64,000 nt of DNA from Utricularia gibba. Taxonomy: Eukaryota > Streptophyta > Magnoliopsida > Lamiales > Lentibulariaceae. Shown piece after piece: positions 1-10,442 of the stretch. Every line of letters starts with the position of its first letter. The stretch's first letter is position 1. The notes under the pieces are model-generated. The model searched no databases and had not been told where the DNA came from. It saw nothing but the letters and a program-made list of their open reading frames with translations. The stretch is taken from NCBI GenBank assembly GCA_002189035.1, contig CM007991.1:2852001-2916000 (forward strand), read 5' to 3'. The position numbers and the translations under genes are program-made.

Positions 1-72
1 CAATTGGTCTCCCCACTCCTCCACCGTGTGCACACCGATCACCTGTCCAACCAGTCCCTCCCCAGAAGCCAT
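1..72 (-). CDS. Thioredoxin h-type, first 24 codons (partial at window edge)
   Basis: Read on the minus strand from an ATG at 72-70, the first 24 codons give MASGEGLVGQVIGVHTVEEW followed by GDQL, then run off the window. The segment GQVIGVHTVEEW is typical of the N-terminus of plant thioredoxin h proteins of the h2 type, cytosolic or mitochondrial disulfide reductases that act with NADPH-thioredoxin reductase. The WCGPC active site would lie outside the window, so catalytic identity cannot be confirmed here. A TATA box lies about 65 bp upstream of the ATG, which supports this start. Family assignment rests on a short match; subtype h2 is an inference. Confidence 0.72.
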   Translation of the reverse strand, partial: MASGEGLVGQVIGVHTVEEWGDQL

Positions 73-135
73 CTCTAATACCAGAAAACCGTAAGACCGA
101 ATATGTGCGAGGGAAAATTTCATGCGAGGGGGATT

Positions 136-144
136 CTTTTTATA
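136..144 (-). promoter_or_regulatory. TATA box of the thioredoxin h gene
   Basis: The minus strand reads TATAAAAAG here, 64-72 bp upstream of the thioredoxin ATG. This leaves a 5' UTR of roughly 35 nt if transcription starts about 30 bp downstream. Seen directly; promoter function is inferred from spacing. Confidence 0.6.
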
Positions 145-641
145 GGCCCCCCACGGGCCGCTGAGATGACCGTAAAGTCCACACAATCCACCATATTTAC
201 GAATTTTGCCACTGTACACGTAACCGATGACGCCTCTTTCCGGCAGCGGTCAAAGTCAAAGCAAATCCATGTCCCGTGAACAGTGGAGATTGAAAGATGA
301 ACCTAGTCGCGGTCAAGGTCAACGAGAATCAATGTCCAAAAAAAAAAAGGAAATATCAATAAACCAAAGTAGGATACGTTATTAAGATAGTGTCAATACC
401 TCGACCATAATGCACATGCCATAAATTAAATCAACTTGGCGCATCCCCATTCGCACGATTGGCATTATTATTAAATTCAATGATTTGTGTATTCTATCTG
501 ACAGGACAAACAAATAGGAAGGGATGGTTCTTTCATTGATAGAAGAAGAACTAGAAATGGTATTCATCCTTGGTAAATGATTTCTTGTTCTAGGAAGTAT
601 CGAACGGGATATCATTAATAATAATTGAGCTCTTACGTCAA
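145..641. other. Intergenic, upstream of thioredoxin h and of the tRNA
   Basis: No convincing coding sequence on either strand. A 77-codon open frame on the minus strand at 382-615 has no recognisable family features. The proximal part presumably holds the thioredoxin promoter. Confidence 0.5.
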
Positions 642-713
642 TCCGTTGTAGTCTAGTTGGTTAGGATACTCGGCTCTCACCCGAGAGACCCGGGTTCGAG
701 TCCCGGCAACGGA
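642..713 (+). tRNA. tRNA-Glu (anticodon CTC)
   Basis: This 72-nt cloverleaf has an acceptor stem TCCGTTG pairing with CAACGGA. The anticodon stem is CTCGG/CCGAG around the loop CTCTCAC, so the anticodon is CTC and decodes GAG. The T-arm CCCGGGTTCGAGTCCCGG holds the B box. No intron is seen and the CCA end is not encoded, as expected for a nuclear tRNA gene. A short T-run just downstream (positions 719-723) can serve as the Pol III terminator. Confidence 0.96.
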
Positions 714-1295
714 AGTATCTTTTGTGTTTCTTTTTCATGTCTTCGGGCATGACATTATCTTGGTGCATGGGGAGCTTTTACATTTATTTGGGTGTGTTTG
801 GTAAAGAGTATAAAGATTGATAGTTAAATGTGAAAAGAAAAATAGAATATTTAATATATGAGATAAATTATATTTAGAATAAATCATATCATGAATATGA
901 AATAAAATAATGAAAATAAAAAAATTAGTATAAAATTATACTGTCATATATCTTCTATTTATATACCATCTTTTATTCCTAATATAATTTATTTATGTAC
1001 CAAACACACTCTTATCTTAATGTGATATTCCGTGTATAACCCCATGATAGAAGGATATGGGAAGGATGGATTGGATTTGTAGTGTTTGTCACTTGACCAG
1101 CATGAGCCGCGCTGCCCCTTAATTAAGTAGCCCATGCGGGACTCATGGATGCATCACACCAGGCATGAAGCTCTCCCCCCAAATTTAATACATGGCTTGC
1201 CCCTTTGAACCGCCATCCATAAAACCATGTTCCTGTTTCAACTTTGGGACCAAAGCTACTGAATCTCCTAACAACTTTCCAGGCAGGAGACGTTT
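714..1295. other. Intergenic, AT-rich
   Basis: Positions about 790-1010 are strongly AT-rich and hold no coding signal. The last 100 bp may hold the promoter of the small secreted-peptide ORF; an AT-rich ATAAAA motif lies at about 1220. Nothing else is recognised. Confidence 0.5.
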
Positions 1296-1547
1296 ATGGG
1301 GGGTCCAGTTCTTTGGATGGTGCTGCTGCTGGTCCTGCTGCTACTGCTGATGCTTATGGTGGTGAGAGCTGCAGGGTCCGGCTTGGCAATGGCGCCACCG
1401 CCGCTGCTTTCCTTTCCATCTGAGGAGGAGCTGCTTGCCACACATGCCCAGCTGATGGCACAGGAGGACTACATCATTTGGGATCCATCCCCATATTTCC
1501 ATCACGGTGGGGTTGCTCCCGTTCCTCAAGCATCAAGACAGAGGTAA
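1296..1547 (+). CDS. Small secreted peptide precursor candidate (83 aa)
   Basis: This is an 83-codon single-exon ORF. Residues about 6-26 form a very hydrophobic leucine/valine core ending at an Ala-Ala-Gly site, a plausible signal peptide. A short spacer with acidic residues (SEEELL) follows, then a C-terminal block DYIIWDPSPYFHHGGVAPVP. The order DY, DPS, H, GV, P-P loosely recalls tyrosine-sulfated PSY peptides, whose mature form starts with DY and carries H and P later. The final PVPQASRQR also faintly recalls IDA-type ends. Neither match is strong. The stop codon lies inside a possible splice donor (AG|GTAACT), so the 3' end could differ. It could also be a chance ORF. Its neighbour on the opposite strand is the truncated end of ARC6. 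Confidence 0.4.
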   Translation: MGGPVLWMVLLLVLLLLLMLMVVRAAGSGLAMAPPPLLSFPSEEELLATHAQLMAQEDYIIWDPSPYFHHGGVAPVPQASRQR

Positions 1548-1866
1548 CTAGTTTATGCCACTTGAGCACAAGACTCCCGGAAGGATCCTTCCTAGGCACT
1601 TGCTTCATCACAACTCTGGTCTACGGAAGAGTCTGACAGGGTGAAGGATAGAAAAAAAAGGCACAGCAAAGCAACATGCTCTCAAGTGTATTTACTGGAG
1701 AATCCATTAAGAGAAAAAGGGATAACATTTTGCGTAGCAAATGAACCCTCTGTCCCATCTTCTCTTACCTCTTCTAAGAGGGATCGGAATGGGAAGTACA
1801 TAAACGAAGATTTACATTCTCATGTTGTAAAAATACAGAAAGCCGCACTGCTGACCTCAGATGGAT
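1548..1866. other. 3' flank of ARC6 and of the peptide ORF
   Basis: Lies between two convergent genes. On the minus strand I searched for the missing ARC6 intermembrane-space domain (the conserved Trp-Gln-x-Ile-Lys-Ser segment and onwards) and found no matching frame. Confidence 0.5.
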
Positions 1867-4566
1867 TCAGCAACTCTTACCTACGTCGATGCTATCAGCA
1901 GAAGCCACAACTGCCGTGCCTTTGTCTTTATGTAGGTAATAGCCACTTTTGAGAGGCAGGAATCTGAGACCTGCAAAAGTCAGCAGCCCAACTGCCAACC
2001 CACCACACATTATCTTAGTGATTGCATCTTTGGTCTTCTCGGTTACCTCCTCTTGCTTCTGTAGATAATCAGGCTGCTTTTGCTCTGAAGCCGCAAACGC
2101 AAGCGAATCATCTTGGGTAACGTGAACTGCAGTCTCTCCACTAGAAGCTTCTAAGCCGTAACCTTTTATCTCATTCGGCCCAGCATTCCTTCCCTCATTG
2201 CCAAGAGGGAATACTTTCTGCAGTGCTTGAATAGCACTAGTCTTCACACCATCAAAGGCCGCAGTTGCCTCAGCTCCAATTTTAACTATGGCTGCAGCAG
2301 CAGCCAATGGTGAATTCCCAACTACTTCCAATCTCTCCAAATATTTTAAAACCGTGGGATCATCGTAGTAATCACCAAGCTTGAATCTGACATCTTGCGT
2401 CTCTCTAAATCGTGGAAACACGACCTCCATCAACCATGTTTCTAATAGTTTGCAGATTCCAGGAAGAAGATAGTCTTCACTGTCATCTTTTGAGTGCTCT
2501 AAGACATAATTGACAACTGACAAATCTCTATAAGGCGAACTTTCATCATCCAAACCTAACCATGTGATGCATTTGTCAATATCTCCAACAAGAAGAGAGC
2601 AAAGACCCCTCTCAAGAGAAAAGTTTACTTCACGGCCTTCTTGGACACCATAACTAGACGGCACACCACCATGAGTTGCAATCTTGGTTTGTTGAAGTTG
2701 TTGAAAAAGATTGCCAGCATCTTGAATGAGGTGAGGTTTTTTGTTTATGAAGGCTTGAGAAACGAGAGCAAGAGCCACCCCGTAAACTTCAAAACTTTCA
2801 GCAGGTATATTACTTGGTGTTGCAGCAAAAAGATCAACCTTCGAAAAAAAAAAGTTTGAGTAGAATACAAGTTTCAAGGAACCGGAAAATCAAAAGCTAT
2901 AACTCTAAAGAGAAACAAATACTTACCTGCTCCGCAGCTGTCATCTGAAGAAAAGCCTCATTCATGAATTTTTCACGCGTGAATCCTCCTGAAATTGCAG
3001 CAGAACCTCTGGTGCCTACAGCCCATAAGATCTTCCGCACACCACGGAGACCTTCATCTCTCTTTGAGCGGTACTCATCACCGAGTGGCAATGCCAGGAG
3101 ATCCAAAACACAGCGTGGAGTGATTTCTTCCAGAGTCTCATCAATTTGCGCCTGCAAGTCAGGTGCCAGAAGCCTCGCACCTTCTTCCTGCATAGTAGCA
3201 TATTTATGCACCTCCGCATTAAGAGCGTCCAGAGTTCAGAACATTTTATAAATAATAGCATCTTACACGCTAGGCACTACTAAATCTGAACAAACAGAAA
3301 ATCCTGCATTTGTAAACAGAGTTGAAGTTTTATTTACACTTGACGACAATCATCAGCATTAGCTAGAGAACAGAAGCAACATATACAAATGCCATCGTTG
3401 CAAAAGGAGAAGAAGTTTAGCTCAAGAAATTATATATGATATCTAGCAATGACAATGCATAAAAACATGCCAACACACTTTAAAATGATGAGCAAATTGA
3501 AATGGGCTGTAATGAGTTTATACACAGAAATATATGTAAGGTGAAAGATGTGTCAGAAACAGTTTATAGAGGCAAGTATTGGCTTCCAAAATTCACCAAT
3601 ACCTAATACAACCGGGGAAGATAAAATAGGCACCCAAACCTGAAGAAGCCTAAGCGCCATCTCCAACATCTCACAACCTCTTATAAAATCCGGAGGCAAC
3701 AGTGCCATAGCATCCCTAGATAAATCAGCATAAGCAAGAGCCATGGACAAAACAACGTCCTGCTTAAATGACTTGGGCAATTGCTGATGCAACAAGCTGT
3801 CTCCAATTCGAATAACCAACTCCGCCTCCCCAGCCTCTTGCAATACACACAGTGCTCCAGGTACCTAAAAATTGAAACATTTGAAATCTTGATTGACTGA
3901 CACCACAAAGGCCACCAAGTGCATTGACCGACGGAATCAAAACCTCTGTTATATGCATCTAGTAATTCAAACGCAGAACAGAATAGACGAAAACAAAGCT
4001 TAGTTTGTTCGCTGAATTGATGATTCAAGTAAAGCATATAAAAGCGAAATTACAAGATAGAATACCTTATCCCAGGGCACTTCGGTGAGAACGGTACCCA
4101 TCTCGTCATCAGCAAGGCCTTGATTATATTCCCTCCGAGAACTAGGGTTAGCGAGTGTTTCACACGCTGCTTGAAGAATTTGCCGCCGGCTAATCAATGC
4201 TTCGTCACTGAAGCCGTACTGCGGCGGCTTCACAGCCTTAGAGTTGTAGGTCCGACGAATGCCATCTCCAAGATAATGCGGCTCCGCACCAAGAATCACG
4301 TAGAAGTCAAGAGGCAAAGAAATGTAGCGCTCAGGGAGAGATGGCACCGGCGCAGGAGAGCGAGTCGAAGAAGTGGAAGCAAGGGAATCGGAGTTGGATG
4401 TAGAAGGGAGAAACTGGAAGTCGCCAAGTAGGCGGTCAGCCCATTTACTAGTGGTTGTGCCGGCGCCAACGGCGGCGTACGGCTTGAAGTACCGCTGCTT
4501 CGCTGGCGGGGGTTTCAGTAATCGCGGAGAGCAGATTCCGATGATCGGCTGCGTTAGTGCTTCCAT
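1867..4566 (-). CDS. ARC6: ARC6-like plastid division protein, C-terminally truncated model
   Basis: ARC6 is a plastid inner-envelope protein that tethers and stabilises FtsZ2 filaments on the stroma side and recruits PDV2 through its intermembrane-space domain. Exons (minus strand): 4066-4566, 3640-3864, 2927-3187, 1881-2838. The ATG at 4566 opens MEALTQ, as in known ARC6. Visible segments, in order: transit-peptide-like N-terminus, SKWADRLLGDF, the J-like domain (ISRRQILQAACETL; SRREYNQGL), the long stromal region (PKSFKQDVVLSMALA, EKFMNEAFLQMTAAEQ), and one transmembrane helix (GGLAVGLLTFAGL). The last recognised codon abuts a good donor (TAG|GTAAGAGT). Reading through gives five more residues and a stop at 1867-1869, for 652 aa against about 800 in the family. 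The C-terminal PDV2-binding domain is not found in the rest of the window. Confidence 0.9.
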
Positions 4567-5775
4567 TTTCACCTCGGCCCAATGCCTGTAAATGTACATT
4601 TAAATAGCCAAATATTCATTAATATCCTAGTTCACATGTTTCAAACATTCATTAATTTTTTATCAATAATTTTTTTTTTTTTACATATAAAATAACTATC
4701 TTTATAAAAATTGAAATAAAAATTATTTTATATATTTTTCTTACTAGATAGGTATCCATTCAATTGCATAGTAATATAGGCATAAAAATTTTCAATGCAT
4801 TTTTAGAAAATACTCGCGTATGAAATTCCTAAAAAATATCAATTAAATGATGATTAAATTGATTATTTTTCAAAAAGAATGTGAAGAGCAGAAAACACAA
4901 AAATAAAGATGATTAATTATGAGAATCACCCTTATATTTACTTACATTAGATATCAATCTCATTTAAATCTTAAAGATTGTTTGGTAGTATATTATATAA
5001 GATTTGTATTTAAATTTACATATATGTTATCATTTAATTAATATATATATATATATGCCAATTATATATAATTATACTATTCATATATTCATTTTTTTGA
5101 ATACATGGTTTATATATACAAAAGGAATGAGAGTAGAGGGAATTAATTAGATTTATATCATTTACATACTCTGATTTTAATTTTCGGATTTTAATCATTA
5201 TATATAATTGAATATATACATGCTCAATTGTACTATACTTCAAGTATATAAATATCTTAATATTAAATGATATCTTAATTTTACATTCTAAAAGTTTCGA
5301 TTATATTTGTTTAAAAAATAATTTTATTATAAATAGGAATGAATTGTGGCTAGTATAGGGTTTTGCATAGTGTGGATGGTAATGGGTATGGCATGTAGGG
5401 AGCATGATGAGTTGCGCCTTGGTAGGAAAAGAGATGAATGGGCGCAATGAGTGTGCGGGATGGTCTTCGCTTTCATGAGGCTACATCCTTTCCACCAATG
5501 TGTGTTGAATAAATCAGCCTATGAAACCATGCAATCAATCATGCCCGCCATTATTACCATTGCGATGTAATGAATACTCACCCGCGACCAGCGCATCCAG
5601 TCACCGTGCCTCCTCTTCCTAGCAACAACAGCAACATCCATATTTAGGTTAATTGTAAGGGCTGCCAGTTCTTCTTTTTCTATATATTTATTGGGAGGGG
5701 AGGAGAGGGGCTGGTGCCGAATGGCGGTGGCGCTGGGGTAGTGTTGCGGCCTCTGCTCTCGGTTTACTGGGGAAG
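4567..5775. other. Divergent intergenic region between ARC6 and the LRR kinase
   Basis: About 4620-5340 is very AT-rich, with a short TA dinucleotide repeat near 5040-5056 and T-runs near 4670. No coding frame is credible. The two flanking genes are transcribed away from each other, so both promoters must lie here. A TATATATTTA element at 5681-5690, about 90 bp before the LRR-kinase ATG, is the best TATA candidate. Confidence 0.55.
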
Positions 5776-8700
5776 ATGACGACGGGGGCGGTGGGTTTGC
5801 TCCTACTGCTCTGCCTCGCGGCGTCGTTAATGTGCGTCGCCGCCGTGTCGGAAGTCGCGGCGTTGCTCGACTTTAAGAGGAAGGTACTGGACCCGTTGGG
5901 GGCAATGGGCGACTGGGATGCGTCTACGCCGGCGGCGCCCTGCGACTGGAGCGGCATTCTTTGCGAAGGTGGGAGTGTGCGGGGTCTGCAGCTCTCCGGG
6001 CAGCGGCTGGCCGGGGGCATAAGCGAGGATCTGGGGAGGCTTACCCAGCTCCGGGAACTGGACTTGCACGGGAATAGCCTGAAGGGGTCGATCCCACGCG
6101 CTCTGTCGCAGTGCTCGCAGTTGCGGAGCGTTTATTTGCAGGGTAACTCTCTCGGCGGCGAGATTCCGGCGGGGCTTTTGTCAAATTTAACCAATCTGCA
6201 GGTCTTGAATGTCTCCCACAATTTTATTTCTGGGAAGATTCCTGGTGATATTCCTACGAGCTTGCAAATGCTCGACCTTTCGTTCAATTCTTTGTCCGGT
6301 GAGATTCCTGTGCACTTTTCTTCCAGTCACATGCTCCAGCTCATCAATCTCTCGTCCAACCGTCTTTCCGGCGAGATCCCATCTACAATAGGAGCTCTGC
6401 AGCAGCTGCAATGGTTATGGCTGGATGATAACAAGCTTGATGGGACTATTCCTTCAGCCATATCCAGCTGTTCTTCGCTAGTCCAAGTCACAGCAGGGCA
6501 TAATATGCTCTCCGGAGTTGTTCCAGCAACAATGGGGTCCCTTAAGAACCTTCAGATTCTCTCATTGCCTGGCAATCGGTTAACGGGCGTTGTTTCGGCT
6601 TCCTTGCTCTGCAACCTCTCATTGGTGAATGCCACAATTCGTGTTCTTAACCTGAGCTTCAATGCACTCACGGGTATCGAGACCAAGGACGGCAGAAACT
6701 GTGAAAGTGTGCTTGAAGTTCTAGATCTTCACGGGAATCAAATAAATGGTGTGTTCCCTGTTCTTCTAGCAAAGTTTCCGACTTTAAGGGTTCTTGATAT
6801 TTCTGGGAATTCTATATCTGGAACCTTACCGGATCAGTTTGGGAATCTTGTGAATCTGGAGGAGTTCAAAGTTGGAAACAACTCATTAAGTGGAGAAATT
6901 CCTAGAGGGGTCACACAATGTGGGTCACTGAGAGTACTTGATCTTGGGAACAATCGGTTTTCTGGGTCATTACCAGAATTCTTCGGAGCAATGAAGAGCC
7001 TAAAGATGCTTATTCTTGGTGATAATTTGCTCAGTGGTGTGTTACCTGCGAGCATTGGTAGCCTTTACTCTTTGGAAGTGTTGGATTTGGGTAATAATGG
7101 TTTCAATGGGACTGTACCTCTTGAGTTGTTGGGGCTCAGCAACTTGAGCACTCTGAATCTGAGCAACAACAGATTTTCTGATCAAATCCTATTGAATATC
7201 GGGGAAATGAAGGGGTTACAGACTCTGAATATGAGTGGCTGTGGATTTTCCGGGCAGATCCCTTCTGGAATTGGTAATCTTTTGAAGCTCAAAACTCTTG
7301 ACCTGAGCAGACAGAATTTGTCAGGTGAGTTGCCTATTGAGCTCTTTGGGTTGCCAAATTTGCAAGTTGTGGCTTTGGAGATGAATTCCTTATCTGGTGC
7401 TTTGCCTGAAGGTTTCAGCAGCTTGTCTAGTTTGCAGCATCTGCACCTTTCTTACAATGGTTTCACTGGTCAACTTCCAGCTACTTATGGATTTCTTAGA
7501 TCAATGGCTCTCTTGTCATTGTCTCATAATCGATTAACTGGTTTAATACCATCGGATTTGAGCAACTGTTCCTCTCTTGAGGTCTTAGAAATCAGAGGAA
7601 ATGAACTGCAAGGACCCATTCCTGCTGGTTTTTCAAAGTTATCTCGTCTGCAGACGCTTGATCTTGGCCAAAACACGCTAACTGGTGCCATCCCAGATGG
7701 TATTTCTGATTGTTCGTCTTTGGTTACCTTGCTGCTGGATTCGAACCAAATCTCCGGAAAAATACCACCCAAATTGTCAAAGTTGTCCAGTCTAAATCAG
7801 CTGGATCTCTCTTCAAATAACCTGACTGGTGGTATTCCAACTAGTCTTTCCTTACTCCCTGGTCTGCAGAGACTGAATCTATCTAATAACAATCTTGATG
7901 GCCAGATTCCACTGTCTTTAGCTTCTCATTTCAGTGATGCTTCATATTTTTCCGAGAATGCAAACTTGTGCGGCAGGCCGCTACAAAGGAGCTGCAGCAG
8001 GATAAGTAGGCTAAGAAAAATAAGATTGATCTTGTTCATCCTTGCTGCCATGGCCGGCAGCTTGATTCTACTGTGCTTCTGTGGTTATGCATGCACTTTG
8101 ATCAGGTGGCGCCGGAGGACCTTTGTAGGCGTAGAAGGGAAGAAGCGAACTTCTAGCAGCGGCGGCTCGCAGGGACCTCGCGGTAGTGGAGAGAATGAAG
8201 CCCCTAAGCTTGTCATGTTCAACAGCAAGATCACATATACCGAAACCTTGGAAGCAACCAGGCAATTTGACGAGGAAAACGTCTTGAGCAGGGGGAAGTA
8301 TGGCCTAGTCTTCAAGGCTACATATGCAGATGGTATGGTGCTTGCGATTCGTCGCCTCCCAGATGCATCTGTACCAGAGCATACCTTCCGCAAGGAAGCG
8401 GAATATCTGGGAAGAATAAAGCACAGAAACCTGACTGTTCTGCGTGGCTACTACGCCGGACCTCCTCCGGATATGCGCCTCCTTGTTTACGATTACATGC
8501 CTAATGGAAACCTGGCCACACTTCTCCAGGAGGCATCGCATCAAGAGGGGCACATCTTGAACTGGCCAATGCGCCACCTGATTGCTCTTGGTATTGCTCG
8601 TGGACTAGCATTCTTGCATTCAGTCCCCATCGCCCATGGCGATGTCAAGCCACACAATGTCCTCTTTGATGCTGATTTCGAGCCCCACCTATCAGAATCC

Positions 8701-9159
8701 ATGCTCGATAAGCTCACTCTCGTGGCTCCAAACGAAACATCCACATCAGGAGTACCAACTGGGACACTAGGCTATGTAGCACCGGAGGTCATGCTCACAG
8801 GACAAGCAACTTCACAAGCTGATGTATACAGCTTCGGAATTGTGGTGCTGGAGATTCTGACCGGGAAGAAACCCCTGATGTTCACACAGGATGAGGACAT
8901 TGTGAAGTGGGTGAAACGGCAGCTTCAAAGAGGGCAAGTCTCGGAGCTCCTGGAGCCCGGCTTGCTGCAGCTTGACCCGGAATCGTCTGAGTGGGAGGAG
9001 TTCTTGCTGGGGGTGAAAGTAGGCTTACTGTGCACAATGCCGGATCCCTCAGAGAGACCTTCCATGAACGATGTGGTTTACATGCTGGAAGGGTGCAGAT
9101 TAGGCCCAGAACTGCAATCATCTGCTGATCCTACTGCACTCCCGTCTCCAGCATCGTAG
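5776..9159 (+). CDS. LRR receptor-like kinase of the At4g36180/MUSTACHES type, degenerate kinase
   Basis: This single-exon gene encodes 1127 aa of plasma-membrane receptor. Order: signal peptide (residues about 1-24), LRRNT cap with the CDWSGILC cysteine pair, more than twenty LRRs to about residue 715, CGRPLQRSC cap, transmembrane helix about 750-775, juxtamembrane, kinase domain about 815-1110. The collinear match over the whole length to At4g36180-type receptors is strong (for example NGNLATLLQEASHQ, EDIVKWVKRQLQRGQV, WEEFLLGVKVGLLC). The kinase is atypical. The ATP-binding Lys position reads AIRRL (Arg), the HRD motif reads HGD with a normal DVKPHNVLF loop, and the DFG triplet is replaced by ESM in PHLSESMLDKL. 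APE is kept (YVAPEV). Expected to signal, if at all, as a pseudokinase partner. MUSTACHES in Arabidopsis acts in stomatal guard-cell wall symmetry; that role here is only inferred. 5' GC is high and falls towards the 3' end. Confidence 0.93.
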   Translation: MTTGAVGLLLLLCLAASLMCVAAVSEVAALLDFKRKVLDPLGAMGDWDASTPAAPCDWSGILCEGGSVRGLQLSGQRLAGGISEDLGRLTQLRELDLHGNSLKGSIPRALSQCSQLRSVYLQGNSLGGEIPAGLLSNLTNLQVLNVSHNFISGKIPGDIPTSLQMLDLSFNSLSGEIPVHFSSSHMLQLINLSSNRLSGEIPSTIGALQQLQWLWLDDNKLDGTIPSAISSCSSLVQVTAGHNMLSGVVPATMGSLKNLQILSLPGNRLTGVVSASLLCNLSLVNATIRVLNLSFNALTGIETKDGRNCESVLEVLDLHGNQINGVFPVLLAKFPTLRVLDISGNSISGTLPDQFGNLVNLEEFKVGNNSLSGEIPRGVTQCGSLRVLDLGNNRFSGSLPEFFGAMKSLKMLILGDNLLSGVLPASIGSLYSLEVLDLGNNGFNGTVPLELLGLSNLSTLNLSNNRFSDQILLNIGEMKGLQTLNMSGCGFSGQIPSGIGNLLKLKTLDLSRQNLSGELPIELFGLPNLQVVALEMNSLSGALPEGFSSLSSLQHLHLSYNGFTGQLPATYGFLRSMALLSLSHNRLTGLIPSDLSNCSSLEVLEIRGNELQGPIPAGFSKLSRLQTLDLGQNTLTGAIPDGISDCSSLVTLLLDSNQISGKIPPKLSKLSSLNQLDLSSNNLTGGIPTSLSLLPGLQRLNLSNNNLDGQIPLSLASHFSDASYFSENANLCGRPLQRSCSRISRLRKIRLILFILAAMAGSLILLCFCGYACTLIRWRRRTFVGVEGKKRTSSSGGSQGPRGSGENEAPKLVMFNSKITYTETLEATRQFDEENVLSRGKYGLVFKATYADGMVLAIRRLPDASVPEHTFRKEAEYLGRIKHRNLTVLRGYYAGPPPDMRLLVYDYMPNGNLATLLQEASHQEGHILNWPMRHLIALGIARGLAFLHSVPIAHGDVKPHNVLFDADFEPHLSESMLDKLTLVAPNETSTSGVPTGTLGYVAPEVMLTGQATSQADVYSFGIVVLEILTGKKPLMFTQDEDIVKWVKRQLQRGQVSELLEPGLLQLDPESSEWEEFLLGVKVGLLCTMPDPSERPSMNDVVYMLEGCRLGPELQSSADPTALPSPAS

Positions 9160-10442
9160 GCAGTTCAAGTGCTGCAACAACATAACATTCATTCCTCCAT
9201 CGTCTCGTTTGCATTTATCTGCTCAGGATTAGGATTTCCAGCTTGAACAAATTCAGTAACGTAGTCACCCTCTATTTTGTCATGCTTTTAGTTTCATGGC
9301 ACTTCCATCAGAGTACACTTCATTTGGAGTAGGGAAGATCAGATGAGTTAGATGCAAAGGTAGATTATCTGGGGCAGCCTTCTGGGGTCAAAGGATCAGC
9401 TATCTGGCCGTTGAGTTAATATCACATGTCACTGTGATCCTGTCGCTCTGGTCCCCCAAGGGCATCCATATCTTTAACCAACCCTTCACTAGCTCGTGTA
9501 AACCAAATCAAGAATGCGAATTTATGGTCTGCGATCTACCCCTTCGGTAACAAAAAAAAAAAAAAAAAAAAGAAATGAGAGCATACCTTCATCGAAGCTA
9601 CACGCACCTCGGTAAAGGTACATTTACTCAAATGGTGATATGATGGTTTTATGTGATACCTGAAAGTGGTTGATGATTAATTGTATTTGGTGGGTGGTTT
9701 GGTTGGGAGTTCAGTGTTCTGCCCCATCTTCTCCTCAAAAGATGCTCACTGCAGGTCACCACAGACATGTAAAGCAAAGCGGCAGCAGCAGCAGCGCAGC
9801 AGGGGCCCAGTTTACTGCGGTAAAACAAATGTGAGGTCGGAGTAGACAGAAACTGGGGTACGGTACTTACTCCGCAGGTAATGGACAGGACCACTGATAG
9901 ACATGACGCTATTACACGATACGATCACTCAAGAGTAGATTCACCTGTAGAAGTCCAGTCCTCATATGGGTAGAAAGATGACGTTTTTTTTCACTGCCTT
10001 AACCACAAATCCAGTATCCCCAAACACTGTTTGGATCTGGACCCAGTATTAAATTAATTTTTGAACTGTCTACAAATTATATATTTGAATATTCATTTCA
10101 GAAAAACTTAGCTCAACATAGGCAAGTTGTGGGAAGAGGAACCAAACCATGAGAGTGAAAAGGAGAAGCTATCGTAGCACATGTCATAGACGAGTTCAAA
10201 TTGCATGCTACACTCCATTTTCTGGACAGATGAATCATGGATCCAGACACTTAATCATCCAATATTAAGCGTATCATCTACAAGCTACAATCACACACTC
10301 AACTCTCAAGCATCATGACGTACAAGTGACCTCGAACCTAAATAAGATGATATGAAGCACATCAGCGGCACTATGGGAGGGAGCGGAAGCTTTGTTAAAG
10401 AGCGCAGTTGATGGGAAGAAAAAGTCAACTGAATGAACCCTT
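9160..10442. other. Convergent intergenic region after the LRR kinase and VHA-c
   Basis: Contains the 3' UTRs of two convergent genes and an A-run of about 20 bases at 9551-9570. A minus-strand open frame of 81 codons at 9649-9894 shows no family signature. Nothing else is seen. Confidence 0.5.

Noticed and set aside
1641-1952. Plus-strand open frame of 103 codons
   Set aside because: It overlaps the ARC6 last exon on the other strand, has no family pattern and no signal peptide.
4660-5340. AT-rich region considered as a transposon or MITE
   Set aside because: No terminal inverted repeats or target-site duplications could be found by eye.
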